25,775 nucleotides of DNA from Alphaproteobacteria bacterium UBA7691. GTDB taxonomy: Bacteria > Pseudomonadota > Alphaproteobacteria > Ferrovibrionales > Ferrovibrionaceae. The stretch is taken from contig DLGP01000156.1 of NCBI GenBank assembly GCA_002482765.1, forward strand, positions 1 to 25,775. The letters are read 5' to 3'. The notes under the pieces were generated by a model. It saw nothing but the letters and a program-made list of their open reading frames with translations, did not search any database and was not told where the DNA came from. This document shows positions 1 to 7,396 of this stretch, in pieces; position 1 is the first letter of the stretch; each line of letters begins with the position of its first letter. The position numbers and the translations under genes were made by a program.

Positions 1-66
1 GGGACGATCCGGTGCCGCCCTTGTTCAATAAGCCCAGATCGCACGGCACCTTACCGGCAACGCGCC

Positions 67-79
67 TTGCAGGCAGCAA
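67..79. promoter_or_regulatory. Possible PhaR-like operator upstream of phaC
   Basis: The leader before phaC contains the inverted repeat TTGC-N5-GCAA. PhaR repressors of PHB granule genes bind TGC-rich inverted repeats of similar form, which is known for Paracoccus. The match is short and no -35/-10 pair is convincing nearby, so this is a suggestion only. Nothing else recognisable was seen in the first 187 bases apart from the phaC ribosome binding site, AAGGA, at 176-180. Confidence 0.2.
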
Positions 80-187
80 CCCTATCCCGTAACCTCTTTG
101 CACCGCTCCGCTGCGGCGGCTGGCTCACCGGTGCAACAACACACCAGGAGCCTGGAGGAAACGGGGCCAGAGAATAAGGATAGTCGG

Positions 188-2005
188 ATGAACAAGCAAC
201 CGGACAGTGGCGTCAAGCTTCCCGACCCGACCGAATGGGCGAAAAACTGGTCTGAGATCGCGGAGCAAAGCCAGAAGCTGGTTGGCGACTTCCTTGCCCG
301 CCAGGGTAGTGAGCCGGCGGCGCCGGCTGCCGTGCCCAAGCCCGACCCGCTGAATATCGGCTCGGCCTTCATGGAAATGACGGCCAAGATGCTGACCAAT
401 CCGGAAAAGCTGGTGGAAGCGCAGATTGAATTGTGGCGCGCCTATACCGAATTGTGGACCACATCGGCGCAGCGTTTCCTGGGCCAGGAAGCCCCCACCG
501 TGGCGCAGCCGGAAAAAGGCGACAAGCGCTTCAAGGATGCCGCCTGGAATGAAAGCTACCTGTTTGACTATATCAAACAATCCTACCTGCTGACGGCGCG
601 CTGGCTGCAAAAGACCGTCAACGGCGTGGATGGCCTGGATGCCAAGACGCAGAAGAAGGTGGATTTCTACACACGGCAATTTGTCGATGCGATGGCGCCG
701 TCAAATTTTGTGCTGACCAATCCGGAAGTGCTCAAGGCCACCATCGACAGCAATGGCGAGAATCTGGTCAAGGGCCTGCAAAACCTGCTGGAAGACCTGG
801 AGCGCGGCAAGGGCAAGCTCAATATCAAGATGGTGGATGCCAAGGCATTCGATGTCGGCGGCAATGTTGCCACCGCGCCCGGCAAGGTGGTGTATCAGAA
901 CGACCTGATGCAGCTGATCCAGTACAGCCCCACCACCAAGGAAGTGTACAAGCGGCCGCTTTATATCGTGCCGCCCTGGATCAACAAATTCTACATCCTC
1001 GATCTCAAGCCGGAAAACTCCTTCATCAAATGGATGGTGGCCAAGGGCTACACGGTTTTTGTCGTGTCGTGGAACCAGCCCGACGAAAACCATGTTGAGA
1101 AAACCTTCGAAAGCTACATGCGCGAAGGCATCCTGGATGGCCTTGATGCCGTGAAGCAGGCCACCGGCGAGGAGGAAGTCACTGCCATCGGCTATTGCAT
1201 CGGCGGCACGCTGATGGCTTCCACCCTGGCCTGGATGGCGGCCAAGGGCATTGACCGCATCAAGGCGGTCACCTTCTTCGCCGCCCAGGTGGAATTCTCC
1301 GAAGCCGGCGAATTGAGCGTGTTCATCGACGAGGAGCAGATCAAGTATTTTGAAGAACTGATGGCGCAGAAGGGCTATCTCGAAGGCACCGAGATGGCCG
1401 GCACCTTCAACATGCTGCGCGCCAATGACCTGATCTGGTCCTTCGTGGTCAACAATTACCTGCTCGGCAAGGAACCCTTCCCGTTTGACCTGCTCTACTG
1501 GAATGCCGATGCCACCCGTATGCCGGCCAAGATGCACAGCTTCTATCTGCGCAACATGTATCAGCGCAATCTGCTGGCCCAGCCCGGCGGCATCGAACTG
1601 GCCGGCGAGAAGATCGACCTGCGCAAGATCAAGATTCCGGTCTATCTGCAAGCCAGCCGCGAAGACCATATCGCGCCGTTCCGCTCGGTCTACAAGGCAA
1701 GCCAGCTTTATAGCGGCCCGGTGCGCTTCATGCTCGCCGGCTCGGGCCATATCGCCGGCGTGATCAACCCGCCGGCGGCGAAGAAATACCAGCATTGGAT
1801 CAACGACACCAAAACCAACCCGCCCAAGGTGGAAGACTGGATCAAGGGCGCCACCGAACATCCCGGCTCCTGGTGGGAAGACTGGGATGCCTGGCTGTCA
1901 AAAAAATCCGGCCCCAAGGTGAAGGCCCGCATGCCGGGCAGCGGCAAGCTGAAAGCCATCGAGGATGCGCCCGGCAGCTATGTGAAGAAGCGGATTATTG
2001 ATTAG
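188..2005 (+). CDS. phaC: Class I poly(3-hydroxyalkanoate) synthase PhaC
   Basis: Polymerises (R)-3-hydroxyacyl-CoA, mainly 3-hydroxybutyryl-CoA, into PHB on the surface of cytoplasmic storage granules, releasing CoA. The product is 605 residues, the normal length for class I. An N-terminal helical domain (about 1-200, with the 'NPEKL' stretch typical of PhaC_N) is followed by an alpha/beta-hydrolase core. The lipase-like box GYCIGG at 335-340 carries the nucleophile Cys337; the other triad members are Asp493 (SREDHIAPF) and His521 (GSGHIAG), with the 28-residue Asp-His spacing of the Cupriavidus enzyme. The C-terminus has the class I 'GSWW..W..WL' block. The frame is open further upstream to 98, but the ATG at 188 has AAGGA seven bases before it and begins the recognisable protein. 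It is monocistronic here; the next gene converges from the acquired island. No phasin, phaA or phaB gene is adjacent. Confidence 0.96.
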   Translation: MNKQPDSGVKLPDPTEWAKNWSEIAEQSQKLVGDFLARQGSEPAAPAAVPKPDPLNIGSAFMEMTAKMLTNPEKLVEAQIELWRAYTELWTTSAQRFLGQEAPTVAQPEKGDKRFKDAAWNESYLFDYIKQSYLLTARWLQKTVNGVDGLDAKTQKKVDFYTRQFVDAMAPSNFVLTNPEVLKATIDSNGENLVKGLQNLLEDLERGKGKLNIKMVDAKAFDVGGNVATAPGKVVYQNDLMQLIQYSPTTKEVYKRPLYIVPPWINKFYILDLKPENSFIKWMVAKGYTVFVVSWNQPDENHVEKTFESYMREGILDGLDAVKQATGEEEVTAIGYCIGGTLMASTLAWMAAKGIDRIKAVTFFAAQVEFSEAGELSVFIDEEQIKYFEELMAQKGYLEGTEMAGTFNMLRANDLIWSFVVNNYLLGKEPFPFDLLYWNADATRMPAKMHSFYLRNMYQRNLLAQPGGIELAGEKIDLRKIKIPVYLQASREDHIAPFRSVYKASQLYSGPVRFMLAGSGHIAGVINPPAAKKYQHWINDTKTNPPKVEDWIKGATEHPGSWWEDWDAWLSKKSGPKVKARMPGSGKLKAIEDAPGSYVKKRIID

Positions 2006-2147
2006 CGGCCGGGGGCGCGGGCTGGCGTGGCCGGGTGGGTACGGCGAAAAACTCGCATCGGCCTGTGCCCTGGTCTAAACTCTAGCTAAGCATATATCCC
2101 GACTGTACGCTCTGGACAAAGCCAGAAAAAAAGATGGTGCAGATTAT

Positions 2148-2363
2148 CTATCCTACCTTATCGTATGGAAAAGCTCCTTTGATGTTAGCGTTTAGAAAAC
2201 CACCAACTGACTGGCTTGCCAGCAATGCTTCATAGAGGTTTCTCGGAACACCTCGATACTCGTACGTCGAGCCTTTAACAAACTCTACAATCAGCGTCTC
2301 AGCTTCATCATCATATCCTACAGCACTCACATTACTCGACACGACAGGCTGCATTTCAACCAT
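2148..2363 (-). CDS. KTSC-domain protein, third gene of the SIR2-HerA cassette
   Basis: A 71-residue single-domain protein matching the KTSC family (named after a lysyl-tRNA synthetase C-terminal domain; the function is unknown and RNA binding has been suggested). Visible hallmarks are the N-terminal 'SSNVSAVGYD' strand, the central YxY motif (Tyr34-Glu-Tyr36) followed by 'GVP', and the C-terminal 'NIKGAFPYDKV'. No signal peptide or membrane segment is seen. The ATG lies 12 bases downstream of the herA stop and has a near-perfect Shine-Dalgarno, GGAGGA, about six bases before it, so it is translated from the same transcript and probably well. Its place in a defence-like operon suggests a regulator, trigger sensor or antitoxin-like partner, but that is inference. 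It could also be a passenger gene of the island. Confidence 0.85.
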   Translation of the reverse strand: MVEMQPVVSSNVSAVGYDDEAETLIVEFVKGSTYEYRGVPRNLYEALLASQSVGGFLNANIKGAFPYDKVG

Positions 2364-2375
2364 ACTTTCCTCCGT

Positions 2376-4148
2376 TCAATTGAGTGACTTTGCTCTCCAT
2401 CGTCGAACCATATTTTGATACGATTCTTTAGAACGCTCCAATGACCACTTCTGAGAAACCTTAGGATCAGAGCTATCTGGACGTCGGTCAATCGGCGGCG
2501 GCAAAATTCTACACCGCATAGGCAAGCGAACCGCTTCACCAGTGACAATAGCTTCCCCCGTACGAAGTATGGGAAGCATATCAACAAGACCAACAAGATT
2601 GTCGGACAGCGTACTTCGAACGCTTCCTCTATCGGTCTGGTTTGACAGTCTCAAGGCAAAAAACGTTCCACACTGAGACAATATCGTATCATCAATTTCG
2701 GAAGGGCGCTGACTAACGATTAAAGCGCCAATCCCGTACTTCCTACCCTCTTTAACTATCCTCTGCGTCATACGTCGAGCATTTGACTCTGAATTTGGAG
2801 CCAAATAACGATGAGCCTCCTCCATGACAACCAGCAAGGGGCGCTCAACTGCTCCCTCAATATTCTTTCGACTCCAAAACATCGCATCGTAAACAATTCT
2901 AAGAATTGTCCCTATTAATCGAACTAAAACTTCATCTGGCACGCCAGATAAATCGAGAATAGTGATCGGCTTGTCCTCTCCAAGCCATCCCCTAAGAATT
3001 ACGTCAATATCAGACTTTATATCTCCTCCAATATTTGGCTCACATTCACCAGGATGCAAAAAAAAATCATATTTGTGGTCCAGCAATCTGCTTCGCAAAG
3101 CATCCAATTGCTTCCTGATTCCCAATGCCTTAGGATTCATGTAGGGAGGCGTGTTATCGGATGTCGGTGGGTTGTATTTAGGCGGTATTAGCTTTTCTGC
3201 GTCTCCTTTATGTATTAGGTCAAGCTCAGTTTTTTGCTTATCTGAAAATGTCCTGAGCTCAAAATCAATCAAATCATACCACAGCCTATTCAAACTGAAT
3301 GGTATTGGAGTGTCGATCGTCAGATTTTCAGTATTAACCCCAGGGAACTCTACTTTCTCAATCAGTTCTTTTTTGTATGAAAGAACTTTATCACTAATGG
3401 AGATCCGATTATTCTCGCTGATGCTTCCAAAAAGAAACGGAGCAATATCATCGAAATCTAATGCCCAAAATGGTATGTGAAGTGCTCTTTCAGCCTTCAC
3501 TGAATCAGCATCAATTTTAAATACAGTTGCAACATCACTCAGTGCTTTTGAATACTCACCATGAATATCAAGCAGAAATATTCTTGCACTTGGGTAGGAT
3601 TTACCATCGCTAGAACAGAGAGAACGGAGCAAGGACGATACCGTTGTACTTTTGCCCGCACCAGTAGACCCCACTAAAGCAGCGTGGCGCGTAACTAATT
3701 TATCAATATCAATATAAACGGATATATTTTCAGAACTTGATAGTGTCCCAATATCAATTAAACCAACACCGGACTGGCCATATATTTTTTTTAAATCTGT
3801 TTCTGTAACCAAGTGAACTTCATCACCAACGTTGGGATGCTGGCTAATTCCTCGCTCAAATGCGCTTCCTAGGGCCTCACCGAGGAGCTGCACTGTCATC
3901 CAGCGCCCCGTTGGGCTGTCGGCCGACACGCTATTCTGTGGAACTGCGGCGGCACCAATATCTGAAACAAGGCCAAAAAGATTTTGATACCCCTGCGGTA
4001 TTCTGACGAAACTACCGACTTGTCCCACTCTATAGGTGCGACCATTCAATATTACACTTCCAGAGGCAACGTCCTTGATCAATTGCACGCTAACTGACGC
4101 GCCACTAACCGATCCGATATATCCAATAAGACTAGGAGTGTCAGTCAT
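2376..4148 (-). CDS. herA: HerA-type hexameric ATPase (DUF87 family)
   Basis: A FtsK/HerA-superfamily ATPase of 590 residues. Relatives form hexameric rings that translocate on DNA, and in defence systems assemble with a SIR2 or nuclease partner. The N-terminal 130 residues or so are strand-rich with several small glycine-containing segments, as in the HAS-barrel. Walker A is GSTGAGKST at 160-168 (Lys166). Walker B is LLVVMEEAHRY, with the acidic pair Glu443-Glu444 and His446. A following 'ALIVSQRPSEID' block fits the HerA sensor region with a Gln-Arg pair. Its ATG overlaps the sir2 stop by four bases (ATGA), and no Shine-Dalgarno is visible just upstream, so translation is probably coupled to sir2. 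All motor motifs are intact. AT-rich codon use marks it as acquired. Confidence 0.93.
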   Translation of the reverse strand: MTDTPSLIGYIGSVSGASVSVQLIKDVASGSVILNGRTYRVGQVGSFVRIPQGYQNLFGLVSDIGAAAVPQNSVSADSPTGRWMTVQLLGEALGSAFERGISQHPNVGDEVHLVTETDLKKIYGQSGVGLIDIGTLSSSENISVYIDIDKLVTRHAALVGSTGAGKSTTVSSLLRSLCSSDGKSYPSARIFLLDIHGEYSKALSDVATVFKIDADSVKAERALHIPFWALDFDDIAPFLFGSISENNRISISDKVLSYKKELIEKVEFPGVNTENLTIDTPIPFSLNRLWYDLIDFELRTFSDKQKTELDLIHKGDAEKLIPPKYNPPTSDNTPPYMNPKALGIRKQLDALRSRLLDHKYDFFLHPGECEPNIGGDIKSDIDVILRGWLGEDKPITILDLSGVPDEVLVRLIGTILRIVYDAMFWSRKNIEGAVERPLLVVMEEAHRYLAPNSESNARRMTQRIVKEGRKYGIGALIVSQRPSEIDDTILSQCGTFFALRLSNQTDRGSVRSTLSDNLVGLVDMLPILRTGEAIVTGEAVRLPMRCRILPPPIDRRPDSSDPKVSQKWSLERSKESYQNMVRRWRAKSLN

Positions 4149-5338
4149 TGTGTTACCACTACTTTCTCAGCTCCGGGTGCAGCAATTTTTGCTAACAGTG
4201 TGTCGCTACCGGACAGGGCTAAAAACCTTGCAAAATCAGAAAAATTTCCAAGCTTAAATCGTGCTGGCTCATTTTTATTTTCGCCGCCCCAGAAAGTACT
4301 CCGGATTGAAAGCCACGCATCATTTGGTGGAACACCAGGTCGCCACACCCCACAAACTCCATTAATGACTGCGGCATCAGCTGCATAAACGCTTATGTTA
4401 GGGCGCCGAGTTCCCAAGGCAGCAGCAAAAGTCTCCTTTTCTATACATTGAAATTGCAATGCCACGACGGCAGCGGTTGCATTTGCAGCTAAACCCTCTT
4501 CAATCAGTGCCGATATATGCGCATCAGCAAAAGAAAAGCCGCAAGTAAGCAGCAGGGCATCAGAGCCAGTTAGAAAATTTTTCAACCGGTCAAATAGTGC
4601 TGTATATGGTTGTTTCTGCGTATCGCGATATTTCAAGTGATCTGGATATATAAGTTTCGTTGCATTTTTAGACTGAGTTCTGACGATTCTATCGTTGATC
4701 AAACTCCATCCTATAGAACCGTGGATTTTCCAGACCCTGGTCCATCGGGCAGGAAGATCGCCATTTGCCACCGTTGCTGCATCAAAAAAAGGTGCAACAC
4801 CACCTGAGAATCCATCAAAGTAAGGGCAACTTGCTCTCTCCAATGCCTCCTCGATCAGGAGATCGTAGTTTGGTGTGAAGATTTCTACGGCATGAGTTCT
4901 TGAGATACCGCCAATCCAGCTAACCAGATGCGTGTATGGATTCTCTCCTTCTGGAAGCCCAACCCCAACCCTCTCTCCAATTTTTGCGCAAACTCGATCA
5001 GCAAGAGAGTTGTACTGTTCCCCACTAATTCCGTTTAACTCGCCAACACCAAGGGCTTGATTCAAGAGACGAAGCTTTGTCAGAAGATGCTCAATGTTGG
5101 AGTTTTTTTCGATTTCTGGCATCATCTTTTTGATTAAGTCAGCGTCAGTTTTGTCAAGAGATGACACAACATAATCTGTTAGGCCTTTTATAGTTGGGAT
5201 AAGCGGACCCGATCCAGTAAAAAGAGAAGCTGGCGCTCCAGCGCCAATTAATATTCCGATCCTCTTTCGCCCTTGGGTAAGAACTTGTCTCAAATCAGCA
5301 ATATATCGATCCGGATTGTGAGTTACCTGACTGTCCAT
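4145..5338 (-). CDS. SIR2-family NAD-consuming effector
   Basis: A SIR2-domain protein of 397 residues. Defence-associated relatives cleave NAD+ (and in some systems act with HerA on nucleic acid) to stop growth of infected cells. Rossmann motif GAGAPAS is at 32-38; the NAD-ribose motif IFTPNYD contains Asn157 and Asp159; the catalytic His206 sits in KIHGSIGW; and the 'LLTCGFSFADAHI' strand supplies the second nucleotide-binding loop. The four-cysteine zinc site of classical deacetylase sirtuins is not apparent, which favours the NADase type. I chose the ATG at 5336-5338 because GAGGA lies just upstream; an in-frame TTG at 5372-5374 would add 12 residues but has poor support. It is the first gene of the three-gene operon. 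The C-terminal 100 residues carry no motif I recognise. Confidence 0.92.
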   Translation of the reverse strand: MDSQVTHNPDRYIADLRQVLTQGRKRIGILIGAGAPASLFTGSGPLIPTIKGLTDYVVSSLDKTDADLIKKMMPEIEKNSNIEHLLTKLRLLNQALGVGELNGISGEQYNSLADRVCAKIGERVGVGLPEGENPYTHLVSWIGGISRTHAVEIFTPNYDLLIEEALERASCPYFDGFSGGVAPFFDAATVANGDLPARWTRVWKIHGSIGWSLINDRIVRTQSKNATKLIYPDHLKYRDTQKQPYTALFDRLKNFLTGSDALLLTCGFSFADAHISALIEEGLAANATAAVVALQFQCIEKETFAAALGTRRPNISVYAADAAVINGVCGVWRPGVPPNDAWLSIRSTFWGGENKNEPARFKLGNFSDFARFLALSGSDTLLAKIAAPGAEKVVVTQ

Positions 5339-5372
5339 AATTTCCTCATTGTTCGCTCTAAAAAAGTTACTC

Positions 5373-5385
5373 AATGTTAAACATT
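5373..5385. promoter_or_regulatory. Perfect palindrome in the sir2-herA-KTSC promoter region
   Basis: AATGTT-A-AACATT is a perfect 6+1+6 inverted repeat located 35-47 bases upstream of the preferred sir2 start, in the very short space between the desaturase stop and the operon. The location fits an operator, but no regulator gene is present in the island, and -35/-10 elements could not be assigned confidently. Confidence 0.35.
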
Positions 5386-6350
5386 CAAATATGCGCCACC
5401 TTCGGCCCGCCTGAGCCGGCGCCGCCTTCGCCTGTGCCGCTGGCGGCCAGTTTCAGCACAGCCCAATAACTCGCCTGCACTTCCATCCTGTCGCGCAGGC
5501 CCTTGGCCAGCAGCAGGCGATGCGCGGCGGGCAATTTCCAGCAGGGCAGGCTGAGCAGCAGGTGGTGCTCCAGATGGTAGTTCACCCAATAGGGCGCCAG
5601 CAGCAGGCGCAGGATCGGCCCGGCATAGGTGGTGCGGGTGTTGCGCAGGGCATCGTTGTTATCCGGCACCACGGCATGTTCGGCGATGTTGCGGATGCGG
5701 CTGATGAGCTGATACCAGGTCAGCAGCGGCAGCAGCCAGAGCGCCGGATAGAGCCACCAAGGACCGAGCGCGGCGAGCAAGCCGAACAGCAGCCCATTGC
5801 TGAGCGCAAAGCCGATCAGCCCGCCCTGTTGCAGCCGCGCCCAGCGCTGGCGCCAGGGCAGGCCCGGCTCGCCCCAGGTGGCGGCGATCTGCTGCTTGCG
5901 CCTTGTGTAGCCGGTATTGCCGCTGATATCGCGCCAGATTTTGCGTTTCAGGCTGCTGCGGCTGATCGGAAACGGCGCCGAGAGCATTAAGTCGGGGTCA
6001 TCGGCCTGCTGGGTGAAACGGTGATGCTTGAGATGATAGGGCCGGTAGAGATGCAGATCGGTGCCGACCGGATAGGCGCAAAGCCATTGCCCGACAAATT
6101 CATTCAGCCGGCGGGTTTTGAACAGCAGGCCATGGGCGGCATCATGCATCAGGATGGCGAGGCCCAACTGGCGCCCGCCAATCACCATCACGGCCAGCAG
6201 GAAAGTGAGCGGATTGGGCGCCCAGGCAACCAGCGCCATGCTGCCGCCGATCAGCGCCCAGGCATGCAGCACCAGCCAGGCGCCCATCCAGTTTGACCGC
6301 TGGCTGAGCGCACGAATTTCCTCCGGGGTGAATACCGCCCTCGCCTGCAC
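5385..6350 (-). CDS. Integral-membrane fatty acid desaturase
   Basis: A di-iron membrane desaturase or hydroxylase that introduces a double bond (or hydroxyl) into an acyl chain at the inner membrane using electrons from a ferredoxin- or cytochrome-type donor. The three histidine boxes are present: HDAAH (69-73), HLKHH (106-110) and HLEHH (259-263), with a further conserved-looking His in 'NIAEHAV' (about 225). Hydrophobic segments at about 22-65 and 185-215 fit the usual two membrane hairpins. The exact substrate and position specificity cannot be read. I prefer the GTG at 6348-6350, which has GGAGG six bases upstream; an ATG at 6369-6371 adds seven residues but lacks a Shine-Dalgarno. The Gly-rich last 20 residues abut the AT-rich island, so the true C-terminus may have been altered by the insertion. 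Confidence 0.88.
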   Translation of the reverse strand: MQARAVFTPEEIRALSQRSNWMGAWLVLHAWALIGGSMALVAWAPNPLTFLLAVMVIGGRQLGLAILMHDAAHGLLFKTRRLNEFVGQWLCAYPVGTDLHLYRPYHLKHHRFTQQADDPDLMLSAPFPISRSSLKRKIWRDISGNTGYTRRKQQIAATWGEPGLPWRQRWARLQQGGLIGFALSNGLLFGLLAALGPWWLYPALWLLPLLTWYQLISRIRNIAEHAVVPDNNDALRNTRTTYAGPILRLLLAPYWVNYHLEHHLLLSLPCWKLPAAHRLLLAKGLRDRMEVQASYWAVLKLAASGTGEGGAGSGGPKVAHI

Positions 6351-6442
6351 GCTTTTCCTCCGCCTCACCATGTCGTGTTGTTGCCCGCAGTGTAGCGCGC
6401 CGGTTGCGTGGGGAAAGCAAAAAACACCGCGTTAAGCAGTTC

Positions 6443-6458
6443 CATCGCCCGGGCGATG
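6443..6458. promoter_or_regulatory. 16-bp perfect palindrome in a divergent intergenic region
   Basis: CATCGCCCGGGCGATG is a perfect palindrome without spacer, sitting between the divergent starts of the desaturase (minus) and the methyltransferase-like gene (plus). It could be a dimeric repressor site for one or both genes. GC-rich palindromes can arise by chance in this genome, so the functional call is tentative. Confidence 0.35.
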
Positions 6459-6478
6459 CACACTAAGCTGCCCTAGTT

Positions 6479-6520
6479 GCAAGCCAGGGGCTGCAAGTCA
6501 GGGGCCGCAAGCCAGGGGCT
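6479..6520. repeat. Three tandem copies of a 14-bp unit
   Basis: The unit GCAAGYCAGGGGCY occurs three times head to tail (6479-6492, 6493-6506, 6507-6520); the first and third copies are identical. The last copy ends six bases before the preferred GTG start of the next gene, so its AGGGG can act as the Shine-Dalgarno and the earlier copies repeat that element. The unit length is not a multiple of three, so the array is unlikely to be coding. It may vary in copy number. Confidence 0.8.
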
Positions 6521-6526
6521 GAATTG

Positions 6527-7387
6527 GTGAAATATTCAAAAAACGCTGAGTCTAAAATCCGGCGTTATCTGCTCGCCTCGCGCTTTGGCTGGTTTTTCTT
6601 TCTGCCGCTGCGGCTGGTCTTTCTGCTGCGGTATCATGCCGCCCAGATCAAGCCGGGCCTGCTTTGGCTGTGGCGCTCGCGGGAATTTACCAATTTCACC
6701 TATAGCTCGCCGCCGCATGCGCAATGGGGCCTGGCCGGCCATGCCAGTGCGGTGGCCGGCATCAGCCTGGCGCAGGCCTGGGCCTATGGGCAGGAATTGC
6801 TCAATGATGTGAAACTGGCCAACTATGTTGCGGCCCAGCATGCCGGGTCGGAACGGCGCGGCATCACCAATGCGGCATTCAAGCCCGGCCCGCGCCTGCT
6901 GAATTACATGCTGGTGCGGGCGCTGAAGCCCCGGCTGGTGGTGGAGGCCGGGGTGGAGAATGGCCTTGGCGCCATCATCCTTTGCGCGGCATTGGCGCGT
7001 AACGCACAGGAAGGTTTCCCCGGCAGGTTCATCGGCATCGAAGGCAATCCGGGGCAAAGCTGCCAGTTATTCTACCAATACCCCGAACGGCAGGGCGAAA
7101 TCCTGCGCGGCGATGCCGCCGAGATATTGGCCGGGCTGAGCGATAAAATCGACCTGTATTGCCACGAAACCGGGCCAGACCGGGCCGATACCGAGCGGCA
7201 ATTGGCGGCGCTGGCGCCGCTATTGTCTGAGCGCGGCGTGGTGCAAACCATTTCGCGGCAAATGGCCTTTGTGCATTTTGCGCAGAAACACGGCCTGCGG
7301 CTGCTGATGGGCCAGGATTTTGCGCTCGACCTGTTCCGCCCGCATGGCAGCCACATCACCACGCTGTTTCCAGCGCCGCCGCCATAA
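6527..7387 (+). CDS. Class I SAM-dependent methyltransferase-like protein
   Basis: A 286-residue protein. From about residue 135 it has a Rossmann-type core: strand 'LVVEAGVENGLGA' resembles methyltransferase motif I (acidic residue, then spaced glycines), followed by helix 'AIILCAALARN', a second strand 'FIGIEGN' with the acidic residue expected at the end of beta-2, and 'IDLYCHETGPD'. The substrate is not recognisable. The first 40 residues are basic and hydrophobic (about 13-36, rich in Phe and Leu), suggesting membrane association. The GTG at 6527 has AGGGG from the 14-bp repeat eight to nine bases upstream; an adjacent TTG at 6524 is the alternative. It is divergent from the desaturase, and a role in lipid or surface modification is a guess from context. 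It converges with the PepSY gene, nine bases away. Confidence 0.6.
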   Translation: MKYSKNAESKIRRYLLASRFGWFFFLPLRLVFLLRYHAAQIKPGLLWLWRSREFTNFTYSSPPHAQWGLAGHASAVAGISLAQAWAYGQELLNDVKLANYVAAQHAGSERRGITNAAFKPGPRLLNYMLVRALKPRLVVEAGVENGLGAIILCAALARNAQEGFPGRFIGIEGNPGQSCQLFYQYPERQGEILRGDAAEILAGLSDKIDLYCHETGPDRADTERQLAALAPLLSERGVVQTISRQMAFVHFAQKHGLRLLMGQDFALDLFRPHGSHITTLFPAPPP

Positions 7388-7396
7388 CCGGCGCCG

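Larger units (their letters stand above)
2060..5390. other. AT-rich acquired island carrying a SIR2-HerA-KTSC cassette
   Basis: Base composition changes abruptly from the GC-rich surroundings to AT-rich sequence at roughly 2060-2100 and returns at about 5390, immediately inside the end of the desaturase gene. Codon use in the three enclosed genes is rich in A/T third positions, unlike phaC or the desaturase. No integrase, transposase, tRNA or convincing direct repeats were found at the edges, so the route of insertion is unknown. The limits are judged by eye and are accurate only to some tens of bases. From 2006 to 2147 there is no gene and no convincing terminator. Confidence 0.7.

Noticed and set aside
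2112..2133. Terminator after the island genes (CTGG-ACAAAG-CCAG then A7)
   Set aside because: The stem is only four bp, and the homopolymer is A on the plus strand, so in the direction of the operon it precedes rather than follows the hairpin.
5339..5374. Twelve-residue N-terminal extension of SIR2 from a TTG codon
   Set aside because: The ATG at 5336-5338 has a GAGGA element directly upstream, while the TTG has no clear ribosome binding site.
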